A DNA stretch of 64,000 nt from Haematobia irritans (Eukaryota > Arthropoda > Insecta > Diptera > Muscidae), in contig NC_134400.1 of NCBI RefSeq assembly GCF_050003625.1, positions 46,179,096 to 46,243,095 of the forward strand, given 5' to 3'. The notes beneath the pieces were generated by a model that saw only the letters and a list, made by a program, of their open reading frames with translations, was not told the origin of the DNA and ran no database searches. This document shows positions 35,788 through 46,527 of this stretch, piece after piece; the stretch's first letter is position 1; the number at the start of each line of letters is the position of its first letter. Made by a program: the position numbers and the translations under genes.

Positions 35788-36896
35788 AAGGGTGATACGG
35801 TCAAAATTTGGTCAAAATAAACTTGACGTATTTCTTTCAATTTTGCATTTAAAAAACCTGAACATCCCTAATTTTGAAGGTGTGTGTGGGGAACGTTTGT
35901 CGACAGCCAGGAAGTCTGGATCGGGGGGAAATCGAAAACCGGAAGCCGCTGAGACGACAAAGAGAGTTGCCGGCAGTTTCAAGCGAAACCCTAACCTCTC
36001 TCTCCGAGATGCCGCATATAAGCTGGCTGTATCGTCTACAACCGTGCATCGAGCCAGACTATCGACTTACAAGAAGGTAGTGACTCCCAGTCGCGATGAT
36101 AAACAAAATACGACGGCCAAAGCGCGATCCCGGAGGCTGTACACGACGATGCTGACGAAGTTTGACTGCGTGGTAATGGACGACGAAACCTACGTCAAAG
36201 CCGACTACAAGCAGCTTCCGGGACAGGAGTTTTATACGGCAAAAGGAAGGGGAAAGGTAGCAGATATTTTCAAGCACATAAAACTGTCAAAGTTCGCAAA
36301 GAAATATCTGGTTTGGCAAGCCATCTGGTACCTGTGGCTTGAAAAGCAGCATTTTCATAGCTTCCGGGACTGTCAACCAAGAAATTTACGTGAAAGAGTG
36401 TTTGAATAAACGTCTGCTGTCTTTCCTGAAGAAACACGGTTGTTCCGTACTCTTTTGGCCGGATTTGGCATCTTGCCATTACGGTAAAAAGGCCATGGAG
36501 TGGTACGCCGCCAACAAAGTGCAGGTGGTTCCCAAGGACAAGAACCCTCCCAACACGCCAGAGCTCCGCCCAATTGAGAAATAATGGGCTATTGTCAAGC
36601 GGAACCTAAAGAAGACCAAAAAAACTGCTAAGGACGAGCAGCAGTTCAAGGCAAACTGGCTTTCTGCGGCGAAGAAGATGGACAAGGTGGCTGTACAAAA
36701 TCTGATGCCAGGTGTCAAGCGTGAGGCCCGGCAATTCGGATTTGGAAAAGCGAAAGCCTAACTGAATATTTTTCCTGAATTTTATACTAATTGAACTTGA
36801 AAAAGAAATTTAATTTGATTTTTAATTTTTTTAAATAAACGATTTCACCGATTTACACGCGTTTTCCCTTGACCAAATTTTGATCGTATCATCCTT
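35788..36896 (+). mobile_element. Tc1/mariner transposon, DD37E-like, TIRs and TA duplication
   Basis: 28-bp terminal inverted repeats at 35788-35815 and 36869-36896 (GGTGATACGGTCAAAATTTG inside the left one) differ at two positions. TA flanks both sides (35786-35787, 36897-36898). At 1109 bp it is shorter than a complete Tc1-like element (about 1.3 kb), so DNA has been lost within it. It carries a broken transposase, annotated separately. Confidence 0.88.
35792..36760 (+). pseudogene. Tc1-like (DD37E) transposase, broken
   Basis: A DNA-cutting DDE transposase that would move the element around it. The first frame (35792-36409) carries a helix-turn-helix region at about residues 60-90 and the first catalytic Asp in VVMDDETYV (residues 130-131). 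A frameshift near 36330-36345 moves the rest to the frame starting 36339, where FWPDLASCHYG holds the second Asp and PELRPIEK the Glu. There are 37 residues between them, hence DD37E (Tc1 itself is DD34E). A stop directly after PIEK (36581-36583) replaces an expected Tyr codon; downstream residues stay recognisable to GKAKA at about 36760. No active enzyme can be made. Confidence 0.85.
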
Positions 36897-36898
36897 TA

Positions 36899-37434
36899 TA
36901 GGTGTGTACGTGAGTAATATTTTATTCACGCTCACGCACACTCACGAAAGGAAAATTTGTACTCACGCACGAAATGTCGTGACTCACGAAAAATATCGTG
37001 ACACTAATAATTGTATGACTAATTTATCTTAGCGACGTGTTTGAAAACATGAGCATGATTAAAATCGAGAGCGTTATTAAACTCTTAACATCCCAGGTGT
37101 CACTAAAATTGTAAATGAATTAATCTCATGGTTAGGTTAGGTTAGGTTAGGTGGCAGCCCGATGTATCAGGCTCACTTAGACTAGTCACTCCATTGTGAT
37201 ACCACATTGGTGATTCATCTCATAAGCGTTTTATGTCCGTGGGCGGGATGTTTTTCGTGAGCGTATTTTTCCGAAATTCGTTACTCACGCACACTCACGA
37301 AGAAATTTTTTTCGTGACTCACGCTCACGCACGACTTTTGGTTTGTTAATCACGCACACTCACGCCGTTACCATCTGCGTGAGTCACGAAATTTTTCGTG
37401 ATTCACGACAATTTCGTGTCACGTGCACACCTCT
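36899..37434. mobile_element. hAT-type MITE with reiterated CTCACG subterminal motifs
   Basis: Ends AGGTGTGTACGTGA (left) and TCACGTGCACACCT (right) are inverted with one mismatch. The interior has many copies of ACTCACGCACACTCACGAAA in both orientations (36920-37010 and 37250-37420), as expected of subterminal transposase-binding repeats in hAT elements. An 84-bp SINE fragment splits the middle. I did not find a convincing 8-bp target duplication. Confidence 0.6.
37129..37213 (-). mobile_element. 5'-truncated SINE insertion
   Basis: Only the 3' portion of the SINE is present: TAACC tail (reverse complement at 37130-37150) plus the GATACATCGGGCTGCC block. Short duplications ATCTCAT lie on both sides (37122-37128 and 37214-37220). 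Truncation from the head side is typical of incomplete target-primed reverse transcription. Confidence 0.75.
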
Positions 37435-38483
37435 AGTATCTACTCTATACTGGTCTGGAACATTAGATTCAAAAGATTTTTCTAAGTGTAATACTGTCTA
37501 GGCGTTATATTTATCCCTGCCCTAACGATGCCTTGTTTACGCTTGGCCTACCTATAATAAATATCTATATCACAGCGAAAAAAGATCTATATTCGATTTG
37601 GAACTGGGACCTGTCTTCTACTGCCTGTAGTCTTAGATTAGACATTGCCACATTGTCATTGGCACTTGCACAAGGGGGCTAAAAACTACCTGGGGTTTGT
37701 GCTGTGAGATTTCCTTTCTTTTTCATTTGTGGTTGCGGTGGGACTTCCACTTTTAGATAAATGGCCTTTTGATAGAAATCTTGAATGTTGCTGATATTTA
37801 TTTTCCTTCATTAACCAGAATACAAGTAGCCGCCAGAAGTACAATGATAGAATGTTTAAGAATTAACTGGCTTAGAAAAAGATCTTTATCTCTGCAAATG
37901 TCCTGAATGAATGACATGACATCGGACCCTATGTTGAAAAGGAAGTATGAAAGACCACAGAAGAATTTCCACAAAATTAATGTGACGAGCCTACACTGTT
38001 TTAATTAAAGTTGAATACTTGATTTTTACATTACATTGTGGTAAGAAGAACTGCATCTGATAATGTTCAATGTTTTCTTTTTTTTTGGCTTTTAGAATTT
38101 CAATTTTAATCTGAAATTAGTTCAAGGTTTTTTTACGTTTTCATAACAAAAAAATCATAACAAGGAAAAAAATCGAAATAACAACAAACCTCTTGAGTTT
38201 TTTGGAGGCGTTGTATTTTTTATGTTTGTCTCTGAAAAAAGTTTTTAATTGATGTTAATTATAACCATCAACAAGTACTTGAACATATTGGTGAGTTCAG
38301 ATTGGACGAATTCACTGAACCCAGTATCACAAGCCGCCCACAAGAAATTTTTCTTACGAGTCAAATTTTGGTTATCAATCTATCAACACAATAGACCATG
38401 GATCTAGATTACATAAAGACTAAATAAAGTATAGACCAAATAGAGAATATTATATAATATTAATTATTAAATAATATTAAATG
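37435..38483. other. Unique non-coding DNA
   Basis: No recognised gene or repeat; a T-rich tract near 38080-38100. Confidence 0.45.
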
Positions 38484-39070
38484 AGAATGAGAACTTCAGA
38501 CCCAAGATGAAGGATGCTCGCACGGATGGGCACGAATACAGTTGCATTCCGGCGATCCGGCTATGAGGGAACCATTCCGGACATTACTTTTGTGTATGAT
38601 GATATTATTCAGAAGATAGGAGAATGGAGAGTCGAGGACACAAACATAGCAAATGATCATCAATACATCTCTATGAGTCTGCTCGACGAATTTGCTACCC
38701 GACAAAGAAAATTTCCAGAGATTTCTAGCATATGGAACGTCAACAAGCTCGAAGGGGATGCATTAATCTCTGAACAAGGCAGGCGCTCGGAGGAGAATCT
38801 AAACAGGTGAGACACAAGGTGATCATACGATGTCAACGACAAAGGTCTACTGCAGGGCGGTCATGCCAAGTAAGAAGAATAACACTGGTCGCAAGGCAGT
38901 ATACTGGTGGAATATCGGTAGCGACGAATGCAAAACCTGGAGGAAATACGCCAGGGCAAGACACAGACTCAGAACACAATGATTACAAAGATGCAAGGAA
39001 ACAATTACAGCACAGTATCAGTAACAGTAAGCGAGATAAATGGGAAAAGAGAAGATTAGACATATGTACC
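38484..39070 (+). pseudogene. R1-clade-like LINE ORF2, endonuclease end and linker (copy 1)
   Basis: The frame at 38514-38810 contains IPDITFVYDD and ANDHQYISM. These correspond to the last motifs of the AP-like endonuclease used by R1/jockey-type LINEs to nick target DNA, with the catalytic His in DHQ. The linker that leads to reverse transcriptase follows but is split between frames: YWWNIGSDECKTWRKYARAR lies in another frame around 38895-38955, and DYKDARKQLQHSISNSKRDK in the 38807-39211 frame. The reverse transcriptase itself is missing: a HINE-1 and a mariner fragment follow, and the LINE 3' end reappears at 40306. Family assignment by motif memory is moderate. Confidence 0.72.
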
Positions 39071-39521
39071 AGAGGTCCGGTGGACCATATACCAACACCA
39101 CCTACCAAATTTCAACCGGATCGAATGAATTTTGGTCCTCCAAGAGGCTCCGGAGGTCAAATCTGGAGATCGGTTTATATAGGGGCTATATATAATTTTG
39201 AACCGATATAAACCAATTTTTGCATGGTTGTGAGATACCATATACCAACGGCAATTACTAAATTTGAACCAGATCGAATGAGTTTTGCTCCCCCAATAGC
39301 CTCCGGAAGTCAAATCTGGGGATCGGTTTATATGGGGGCTATATATAATTATGAATTATGCTATATATAATTATGAATTAATTATATAATTATGAATTAT
39401 AATATTGACCAATTTTTGCATGGGTGTTAGAGGTCATAAACTAACGCCAAATTTGCTTCCCTAAGAGGCTCCGCAAGCCAAATCTGGGGGATGGTTTATA
39501 TTAGGGCTATACTTAAAAGTG
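39071..39521 (-). mobile_element. HINE-1 fragment
   Basis: Minus-strand central units only (TCGGTTTATATGGGGGCTAT at 39324-39343), with a local triplication of the TATAATTATGAATTA word at 39344-39400. Both element ends are absent: cut on the left by LINE sequence and on the right by a mariner. Confidence 0.75.
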
Positions 39522-40305
39522 GAATTTATTGTTTTTCCCTTTTGTAGATAGTCAATCAATAAAATACCTTTGAAGTCCCAAAAAACGTTGTCATAACCTT
39601 ACCAGCCGATTGAATTGTTTTTGCCTTCTTTGGGGCACTTCCTCCAGCTTCAGTCCATTGTTTGGATTGTTCTTTTGTCTCTGGAGTATAGTGGTGGATC
39701 CATGCCTCATCAACAGTTATGAAACGACGCTTAAAATCCATTTTATTTCGCTTAAAACGATCCAAACAAGCTTGAGAAATGTTCATTCTTATGCGTTTTT
39801 GATCGACTGTTAACAAATGCGGCATCCATCTTGCTGAAAGCTTTTTCATCTGTAGTACTTCAAGCAAAATTAAATGGACTCGAGATCATTTGAGATGCCT
39901 ATGATATTAGCAATTTCACGCAATTTTATTCGTCGATCAATTAATACCATATCATGCACTTTGGCTACAATTTCTGTTGTTGTTGCTGTTTTTGGACGTC
40001 TACTACGTGGTTCATCTTCAATGCTTGTACGACCACGTTTAAATTCAGCAACCCAATTTTTTCCTGTTGCATATGAAGGAGCACTTTCACCTAACACATT
40101 CACCATATCATTGTGAATTTCTTGTCCCGATAAACCTTTTTTATGTAAACATTTAATGATAGCACGCATTTCTAATTTTTCCGTTGAAAAGAAATTGCAG
40201 ATGCGTCTTTTTTGAATACCTGTTTCTATATGAAGGAGTTGCCAGATCGAAACTATGGTGGAGGGTATAAAAACACTATTCACGAAGACATACATTCTTA
40301 AGATG
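39522..40305 (-). pseudogene. Mariner transposase, truncated and frameshifted
   Basis: Second mariner lineage in the window, distinct from the Himar1-type copy. The 5' frame (40295-39870) has the N-terminal helix-turn-helix half (MRAIIKCLHKKGLSGQEIHN) and the IEDEPRS linker. A two-base insertion near 39878 breaks it. The next frame (39867-39556) carries the first catalytic Asp in VDEAWIHHYTPE. Another frameshift near 39560 lies in the FWD motif, and sequence ends just after a GKTI-like motif at 39522. The second and third catalytic Asp are therefore absent. No terminal repeat identified. Confidence 0.85.
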
Positions 40306-40650
40306 GAGTCGGTGGGCAGAACGGCACTTGAAAATGAAATTGGACGTGTCTCTCCAACAAATAGAATCTAGAAGATGGTACAGAGTGAGAGGAGCTGAGA
40401 GGCCATAGGGCGATTTGTAGAACACAATCTCCGCAGGGAAAATGTTGGCATGGACACTACGACATGAGCAATGTTAGCTTTAGTCTGGATGCGAACTAAA
40501 AGGAGACGTTCACGGATAACGTAAAGTTCACCTGGAATTAATGTGAAAACGGCTCCGTTGTGGTAGGGATGGATTTTTAGCCGTTATCGTTTATTGTGAT
40601 GGAGTCCGGGCACATGGGCATGGGCACACTGTCAGATTTTTCCTTCCTTT
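40306..40650 (+). mobile_element. R1-clade-like LINE, 3' end of copy 1
   Basis: Aligns with the ends of copies 2 and 3: the CCGCAGGGAAAATGTTGGCA block near 40431, the CGAACTAAAAGGAGACGTTC block near 40493, and the GGGATGGATTTTTAGCCG block near 40567. It contains the coding end (an arginine-rich tail related to the EHVLRR region) and 3' UTR. Confidence 0.7.
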
Positions 40651-40966
40651 ACCCGTAAAAAAGTTATATTAAATTAAATCGATTTAGGATAATACAAATA
40701 AAACTAAAAAAAATAAAACTGAAAAATAATTTTAAAAAAATATTTTAAACAAATTAGGTTTAACTTAACTAACCAAACTGAATTGAAATAAACAATACTT
40801 TTTAATTCAATGAAATTCATTGATTAAATTATGAATCAGTTTCAAGAGCATACTGGTACTCCATCCCTTGGAATATAAAATTTGTTTGTAGCAAAAATAT
40901 TTTTTTCTCGCCAAACATATACATACTAGTCGAAATCAAATACATAATCTCAATGAAAATAACTTG
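40651..40966. other. AT-rich unique DNA
   Basis: Nothing recognised; this borders the hAT insertion site. Confidence 0.4.
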
Positions 40967-41319
40967 GTTGTAACCAGGGCTGTGGAGCCGCGTTCGGAGT
41001 CTTGGAGTCGGAGTCTGAAGATTTTGCTGGAGTCGTAAAAATTTTGCTCGACTCCGGCTAAACCAAATTTTTTAAAACACTTCATATTTTTGTAACCAAA
41101 CAAGTTTTTACGCAAATTAGTTTCCATTGCGTTATTCATTCGATCAATGTACAGCATGATTGTAAATGAAAATCAACTTCGAATTACGGCTATCTTTTGA
41201 TGTTTCCTAGAATGTTAGACTAGCAGATGAGCTGGATCGATCCATTTTAATGACCGAAATTATTTTTTTTTTTAATTTTATTTTCAGGCCATATACATAT
41301 GTGGAATATTGACAGAAAA

Positions 41320-42360
41320 TTTTTTCAAAGTTGTTTTTTTATAGAAAATTTTGTCAAAATGTTATTTCTATAAAAAGTTTTGTCAAAATTTTATTTCTAT
41401 AAAAAATTTATTCAAAATTTTATTACTATAGAAATATTTTATTTCTATAGAAAATTGAGTCAAATTTTGTTTCTATAGAATATTTTGCACAATTTTATTT
41501 CTATAGAAAATTTTGCAAAAGTTTGTTTGTTACACACATTTTTTTTTAATTTTATTTCTATTGATAATTTTATTTCTATAAAAAATTTAAGTCAAAATTT
41601 TATTTCTATAGAAAATTTTGCCAAAATTTTATAGTAATAGATTTTTTATTAGAAAATTTGGTCAAAATTTTATTTTTATAGAAAATTTTTCCAAAATTTT
41701 ATAGTAATAAATTTTTTTATTAGAAAATTTTGTCAAAATTAAATTTCTATAGAAAATTTAGTCAAAATTTTATTTCTGTGGAATATTTTGCAGAGTTTTA
41801 TTTACCACACAAAAATTTTTCTAAAATTGTATTTTTATTGATAATTGTTTCAAAATTTTATTTCTATAAGAAAAAATTGTCAAATTTTATTTCTATAGCA
41901 AATTTTCTCAAAACTTTGTTTCTTACTGATGCTCACTGCTATAAAAAATGTATTCGAAATTTTATTACTATAGAAATATTTTTTTCTATATAAAGTTTAG
42001 TCAAAATTTTATTTCTATAGAAAATTTAGTCAAAATTTTGTTTCTATAGAATATCTTATTTTGCAAAATTTTATTTCTATAGAAAATTTTGCAAAATTTT
42101 GTTTGCTACACAATTTTTTTTAATTGTATTTCTATTGATATTGTTTTCAAACTTTTATTTCTATAAAAAATTTTGCCAAATTTTATTTCTATAAAAATTT
42201 TATTCAAAATTTTATTTCTATATATTTGGTCAAAATTTGATGTCTATAAAAAATTTTGCCAAAATTTTATTTCTATAGAAAATTTAGTCAAAATTTTGTT
42301 TCTGTAGAACATTTTGCAAAATTTTATTTACTAGACAAAAATTTTCCAAAATTGTATGCT
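41320..42360 (+). repeat. CTATAG-core array inside the hAT element
   Basis: About 30 units of the 29-bp repeat, more diverged than at 33000-34855. Variants with TTGCAAAATTTTATTTC and TGCTCACTG recur (41925, 42357), which suggests an older or independently homogenised array. Confidence 0.85.
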
Positions 42361-42960
42361 CACTGATACTCACTGCTAAGTCGAAAACTTGTAGAAATGA
42401 CTCAAATTTTCAAATTTTTCAATGAATGAACCATAAATGCATTTTTGCGAAATTGTCTAAACAATTATAAATATTTCCCAAATATTGCCCGAGATTTTGT
42501 AGAAGTCTGATTTGAGATTTTATCAAAATGTGGATCTAAATACAAAGTTGTGCAGAGTATATTATAATCGGTGCGCCCGACTTTAGACTTTGCTTGCATT
42601 TTTATTTTTTGTCAAAATTGTGTTACGTCCCATAACGTTAGATTTAAATTTAAAGTACATAGATTTTGTAGAAGTATATACAATTTTGTCTAAATCGATT
42701 CAGATTCATATTCATGCATATGGGAATATAAACCTTTATATAGCTCGCAACAAATTTAAAGGATTTGAAATAGTATCAATAATTTTGGTTCACAAATACA
42801 TATACTGTTGGTATCTTCTCATATTATGATGGGTATTTATATCATTATTTTATTTATTAGACATTGCCCTAAATTTGAAATATAGAGTTCAATTGGCATC
42901 TAATGTGAAATTAAGACCTTTTTTTTGCACACATAAAGAAATACGATACTTTATATCGAT
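42361..42960 (+). mobile_element. Decayed HINE-2 remnants inside the hAT element
   Basis: 42370-42595 follows the HINE-2 3' region (CATTTTTGCGAAATTGTCT; GGTGCGCCCGACTTTAGACT, the remains of the hairpin). 42600-42840 is a second decayed tract (GATTTTGTAGAAGTATATAC). Confidence 0.6.
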
Positions 42961-43121
42961 CCACTTACGGTACCCCCACAATTGAGCTACAAATTAGTGG
43001 TATTAAAATGAGATTTAGTTATATTACCCGGACTCGACTCCGGAGTCGGAGTCGAGCTGATGCAAAATGCTGGAGTCGGAGTCGAGCAAAATTGGCTCGA
43101 CTCCACAGCCCTGGTTGTAAC

Positions 43122-43998
43122 CAACATGCTACATGTTCTCCTTGTAAAAGTGGCATTATGAAACAAGTTTGAGTTGATTATATTCCTTCTCCGGGTGTGC
43201 ATAGAGAGAAATTTCGTTATTACATTAAATGCATTTCCTAACTAATTTTCGATATTCTTTTTTCTCTTTACAGGTAAGTGTGATGACTTCAGATATACAT
43301 TAGAGATGGTCATGGTAAGAAAAAGTTAAATTAAATGGCAATTGTAGCATCTAAATGGTCAATAAATGATTTATTATTTGTTTACCGTGATAGAAATTAA
43401 CTGGAATTTGGTCCGACTTAACTTCATTGTTTCTGCCCGTGATCTCTATCACGGATTAATTGGCCCCATTAACTTGTTTCCAAAAACCAAATGTACAAAA
43501 TTTTAATATCACGTTTAGTGTGGTATAGTATATGAATACTACATTGACCATTATGAACTTTGTAGATAAGGCTCTCTCATGTCTTTTTCCGTCTTTTCTA
43601 CTCACTCAATTTTAACAGTTGTTAACCTCATGGACTCAAAAAACAAAAATAGCGACTGGCTTTTTTTTGGGTTTTAATAAACAACATTTTCCTATGTAAA
43701 ACTTTGTTGTTGTTTGTTCTCTCGCATTTCCTTCATTTGGATTCTCCTGGCAATATTTCATGTTGCTTGCCATTTTAAGACATTTCCTCAACAAGAAAAA
43801 AAGAAACAAAACAGTAAAACGTTTTTTTTTTTAAGCCAAGTTTTCGCAGATGTTGGATTATTGTTGTCATACAAACTGATGTCAAACCTATGTTGACATT
43901 TGGTTGTTGTTGTCAAATTGTTTGACAATAGCAAGCAAACCAAAAACATTGCATATTTTATAGAAAAATTTTATAAGAGATATGTTTTCTTAATGACT
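43122..43998 (+). other. Unique DNA containing a splice-like motif
   Basis: Single-copy by eye, not repetitive within the window. Apart from the splice motif at 43238-43279, nothing is recognised; the 60-codon frame at 43714-43896 is not supported. Confidence 0.5.
43238..43279 (+). promoter_or_regulatory. Candidate recursive splice site (ratchet point)
   Basis: Branch-point-like CTAACTAAT (43238-43246) and a pyrimidine tract ATTCTTTTTTCTCTTTA are followed by CAG/GTAAGT, with the junction between 43273 and 43274. A 3' splice site joined directly to a consensus 5' splice site with no exon between is the signature of recursive splicing, known in very long Drosophila introns. It lies in unique DNA. 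If real, the window is intronic on the plus strand. An alternative is a 41-nt micro-exon ending at ATG/GTAAGA (43314/43315). Confidence 0.55.
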
Positions 43999-44600
43999 CC
44001 GAGGACCATGTTAGGTTAGGTTAGGTTGTAGAGGGTGACATCAATGTTCTTGTATTGATGCCCACTTAGACCAGTATAGGTCCATTGTGATCCCTCGATG
44101 TGATTTTTCAATCATTCTTCTTCCGATGCGGCCGCTTTGTCCCAGAAACTTCCAGCTGCTCGTTCTCTTTGAAAGAAATCTCAGAATAACCAACCAGAGG
44201 CCCTGATGAATGCAAGTATGTTCCCGTAGATCAATGAGAGTCTGAAAGAAAAAGGAGCCCACTATCTTGTTTCTTCTAAAGGATAAAGCTGGGCACTGAC
44301 ACAGGAAGTGGTACGAGTCCTCCGTAACTTCCGGGTCCAGGCACCATCTACAGATATCATCGTCTTTAAGTCCTATTCTTACAATGTGTTTCCCAAGTGT
44401 GTTGTGTCCTTTTATGATACCAATCAATGGCCGTAATTCCTCTCTGTTCATCGACAGCAAAATTTCATAGTTCCTACGTTTCTTTTCATCCCATATCAAC
44501 TTGGTTTGCTCGCAACCATCCGAAGATACCCAGCGTCTTCGCCATTGCTCATCATATTTCAATGGTTTGATTTTTTCAATGAATCGTATTAGGGGCAGCA
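43999..44600 (-). pseudogene. LINE ORF2 C-terminus and TAACC tail, 5'-truncated
   Basis: The minus frame ending at 44041 (its start at 44667 is arbitrary) carries IIKGHNTLGKHIVRIGLKDD, then a C..C...H...C knuckle in CRWCLDPEVTEDSYHFLCQC. This is typical of the end of the reverse transcriptase/RNase H protein of I/jockey-group LINEs. The protein would copy LINE RNA into DNA at a nick; only its last ~180 codons remain. After the stop at 44041-44043 comes a short 3' UTR and CCTAACCTAACCTAAC (44001-44016 inverse). Bases 44070-44100 match the 3' region of the SINE. It is the likely source of the SINE's 3' end. Confidence 0.75.
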
Positions 44601-44739
44601 CAAAATAGATTATTATTTTCTTTCCGGAAATAAAGAAAAAAATTTCCTGCTCTAAAATATCAGACAATAGGTTATTGAAAATAAATTATTTCAATTCATT
44701 TTATTCTCTTAACTTAATTTTTTTTTAAGGGTAAGGGTA
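44601..44739. other. AT-rich spacer between two LINE fragments
   Basis: No recognised feature; sequence up to 44667 stays open in the LINE frame but is not obviously LINE. Confidence 0.35.
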
Positions 44740-46527
44740 GGAAAATGCTTTCTGCATGTGCTGGACTCTGTTATAATTGGTTACCGGCTAAAAACCCATC
44801 CCTCTTTCCTCGAGTATGATTACCACCTTGGAACCGCTTTCGTATTACTTTTAAGTGGAGCCCATGTGGTCCGTGACCGTCTCCTTTAGTTCGCCTCCAG
44901 ACTAAAGCTTACATTACCCCTGTCGTCGTGTCCATGTCAACTTTTTCCCTGCGGAGAACGTGTTCTACAAAACGCCTTATAACCTCCCAGTTCTTCTTAT
45001 TCTGTGCCATATTCTGGACTATATTTCTCGGAGAGACATGTCCAATTTCATCTTCAAGAGCTGTCAGTCGTTCTGGACACCGGCTGCATCTAAAGAATGT
45101 ATGCTCGGCATCATCCGCGACCTCTTAGTCTTCTTAAATACAGTTTTCTGACCTGTATTTCCCCATACGGTGCAGATACTTTCGAAAGTATCCGTGACCA
45201 GAGAATATCTGAGTCAAGTAATATGTCACGTAATATCTCATATCTTCTCTCTCGCCATAATTGTGTGTGACCATCCGCCCCTTGTCTCCTTCTTCCATCG
45301 TTTCTGGCATTTATCTCTCTTGTCGGATGTTCGATATCAAGTCTGTCGCGCCTTGTTGTTTGGCCTCGAAAACAATTGTCCGGTCAATTGTCTGAAGGTC
45401 TATTGGGATTGTTCCTGTTATTGCAAACGCGGCATTCCCTGATACTGTGCTGTATGCTGAAGCGATTCTCATAGCTGGCGTTCTCTGTACTGAAAACAGC
45501 TTTTATTTTTATTTCGTCCCTGCAGGGCCAACGCCTAGAGGTGAGATCTCACTCTGTAACATTTCGTGTTCCATTTCATCGCCATTAGCTGTCCACCGTT
45601 CCACCCATCATCTATGGCCTTCTCGTCTTCGTAAATATACTTTTCTGACTTCCATTTCCCTATACGATGCAGATATATACGAAGATAGATTGAGTCAATA
45701 CGTTACTTCCCCATATCTTCTTTCTCGCCATAACATATCCATGTGTCCATCTGCTCTTTGTCTCGTTCCTCAATCGTTCCTGTCATCTATCTTTGGTCTC
45801 TTGTTGAATGTTCAGTATCAAATCCACCGCGCCTTTGTTGGTTAGCCTCGAAGACCATTTGCCACTCAGTCGCCTGGGGGATTATTGGTATTGTCCCTGC
45901 TATCACTAATGAGGCTTCCTCCGATACAGTGCGGCGTCCACATCTCACATCCATAGAGGACGCTCACATCCATACTGTTAGTCATCCCCATGAGTATCCT
46001 TCTTCTGCTTGGAAGAGGGCCTCCTATGTTTGCCATCAGCCTGTTCAGTCGCGACGTTATCATAGCAGCTTTCTCCGTTGCGTACTCTTTCTGCTTGGAG
46101 TACGTTAGTTTCAAGTCCAGTCTTAGTCCCAAGTACTTAATTGACTGTCTTGTTAGGATTACCATGACGTCTGTGTGCATCTCTATTTCTAGAGACAGAT
46201 GCTGTCTCGTTAGCAGTAACAGTTCTGTCTTTTGCATGGCTAATTGTAAGACATGAGTATCTAACCAGTCTTTCATGGTTTGGCGGATTTTGCGATGAAC
46301 CTCTCCAGTATATCTCTCCCTTATCGCGACGAATATGTCATCAGCGTAGCCACAAATGATTGCAAGGATTGTCTGGTATGGGTATCTTCAGTGTTGCGTT
46401 CCCCAGATCTGGTCCAAAGTTTGAGCCTAGTGCGGCACCTGAAGTTACCTGCATTCTTCTTAAGCCCTGCATAGCGTATATCAAAACTCGGCCATTGAGA
46501 AAGTCTCTCAATAGCCTACCCAGCAAT
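44740..46527 (-). pseudogene. R1-clade-like LINE ORF2, reverse transcriptase to 3' UTR (copy 2)
   Basis: Reads leftward. It starts in reverse transcriptase with LGRLLRDFLNGRVLIYAMQG and the TSGAALGSNFGPDLGNATLK motif (46526-46341). The catalytic YADD box (46337-46348) lies after a frame change. The thumb region follows in the frame from 46276 to 45866 (LAMQKTELLLLTRQHL; IKYLGLRLDLKLTY; LMANIGGPLPSRRRILM). Beyond 45866 the C-terminal zinc-knuckle part and 3' UTR survive only as scattered homology down to 44740, including the region twice covering 45000-45150 and 45540-45760, which looks duplicated. Upstream sequence is lost where a MITE begins (46514). Confidence 0.8.
45030..45860 (-). repeat. 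Duplicated C-terminal segment within LINE copy 2
   Basis: Plus-strand blocks GTCTTCTTAAATACAGTTTTCTGACC with CCCCATACGGTGCAGATACT (45127-45182) and CTTCGTAAATATACTTTTCTGACT with CCCTATACGATGCAGATATA (45629-45678) are parallel. Each is followed by the ATCTTCTCTCTCGCCATAA block (45242, 45716). The offset is 474-500 bp. Either an internal tandem duplication or two overlapping LINE copies explains it. Confidence 0.6.

Larger units (their letters stand above)
40975..43113. mobile_element. Complete non-autonomous hAT element, 8-bp duplication
   Basis: Ends CAGGGCTGTGGAGCCG and, inverted, CAGGGCTGTGGAGTCGAG. The target duplication GTTGTAAC lies at 40967-40974 and 43114-43121, exactly the 8 bp typical of hAT transposition. 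Subterminal repeats of GGAGTCGGAGTCGAGC are found at both ends (40990-41060 and 43030-43100). The 2139-bp interior encodes no transposase and instead holds a CTATAG-core array plus decayed HINE-2 sequence. Confidence 0.92.

Noticed and set aside
37130..37150. TTAGG repeats as a possible interstitial telomere
   Set aside because: They are the tails of SINE/LINE insertions and are attached to the same conserved body each time.
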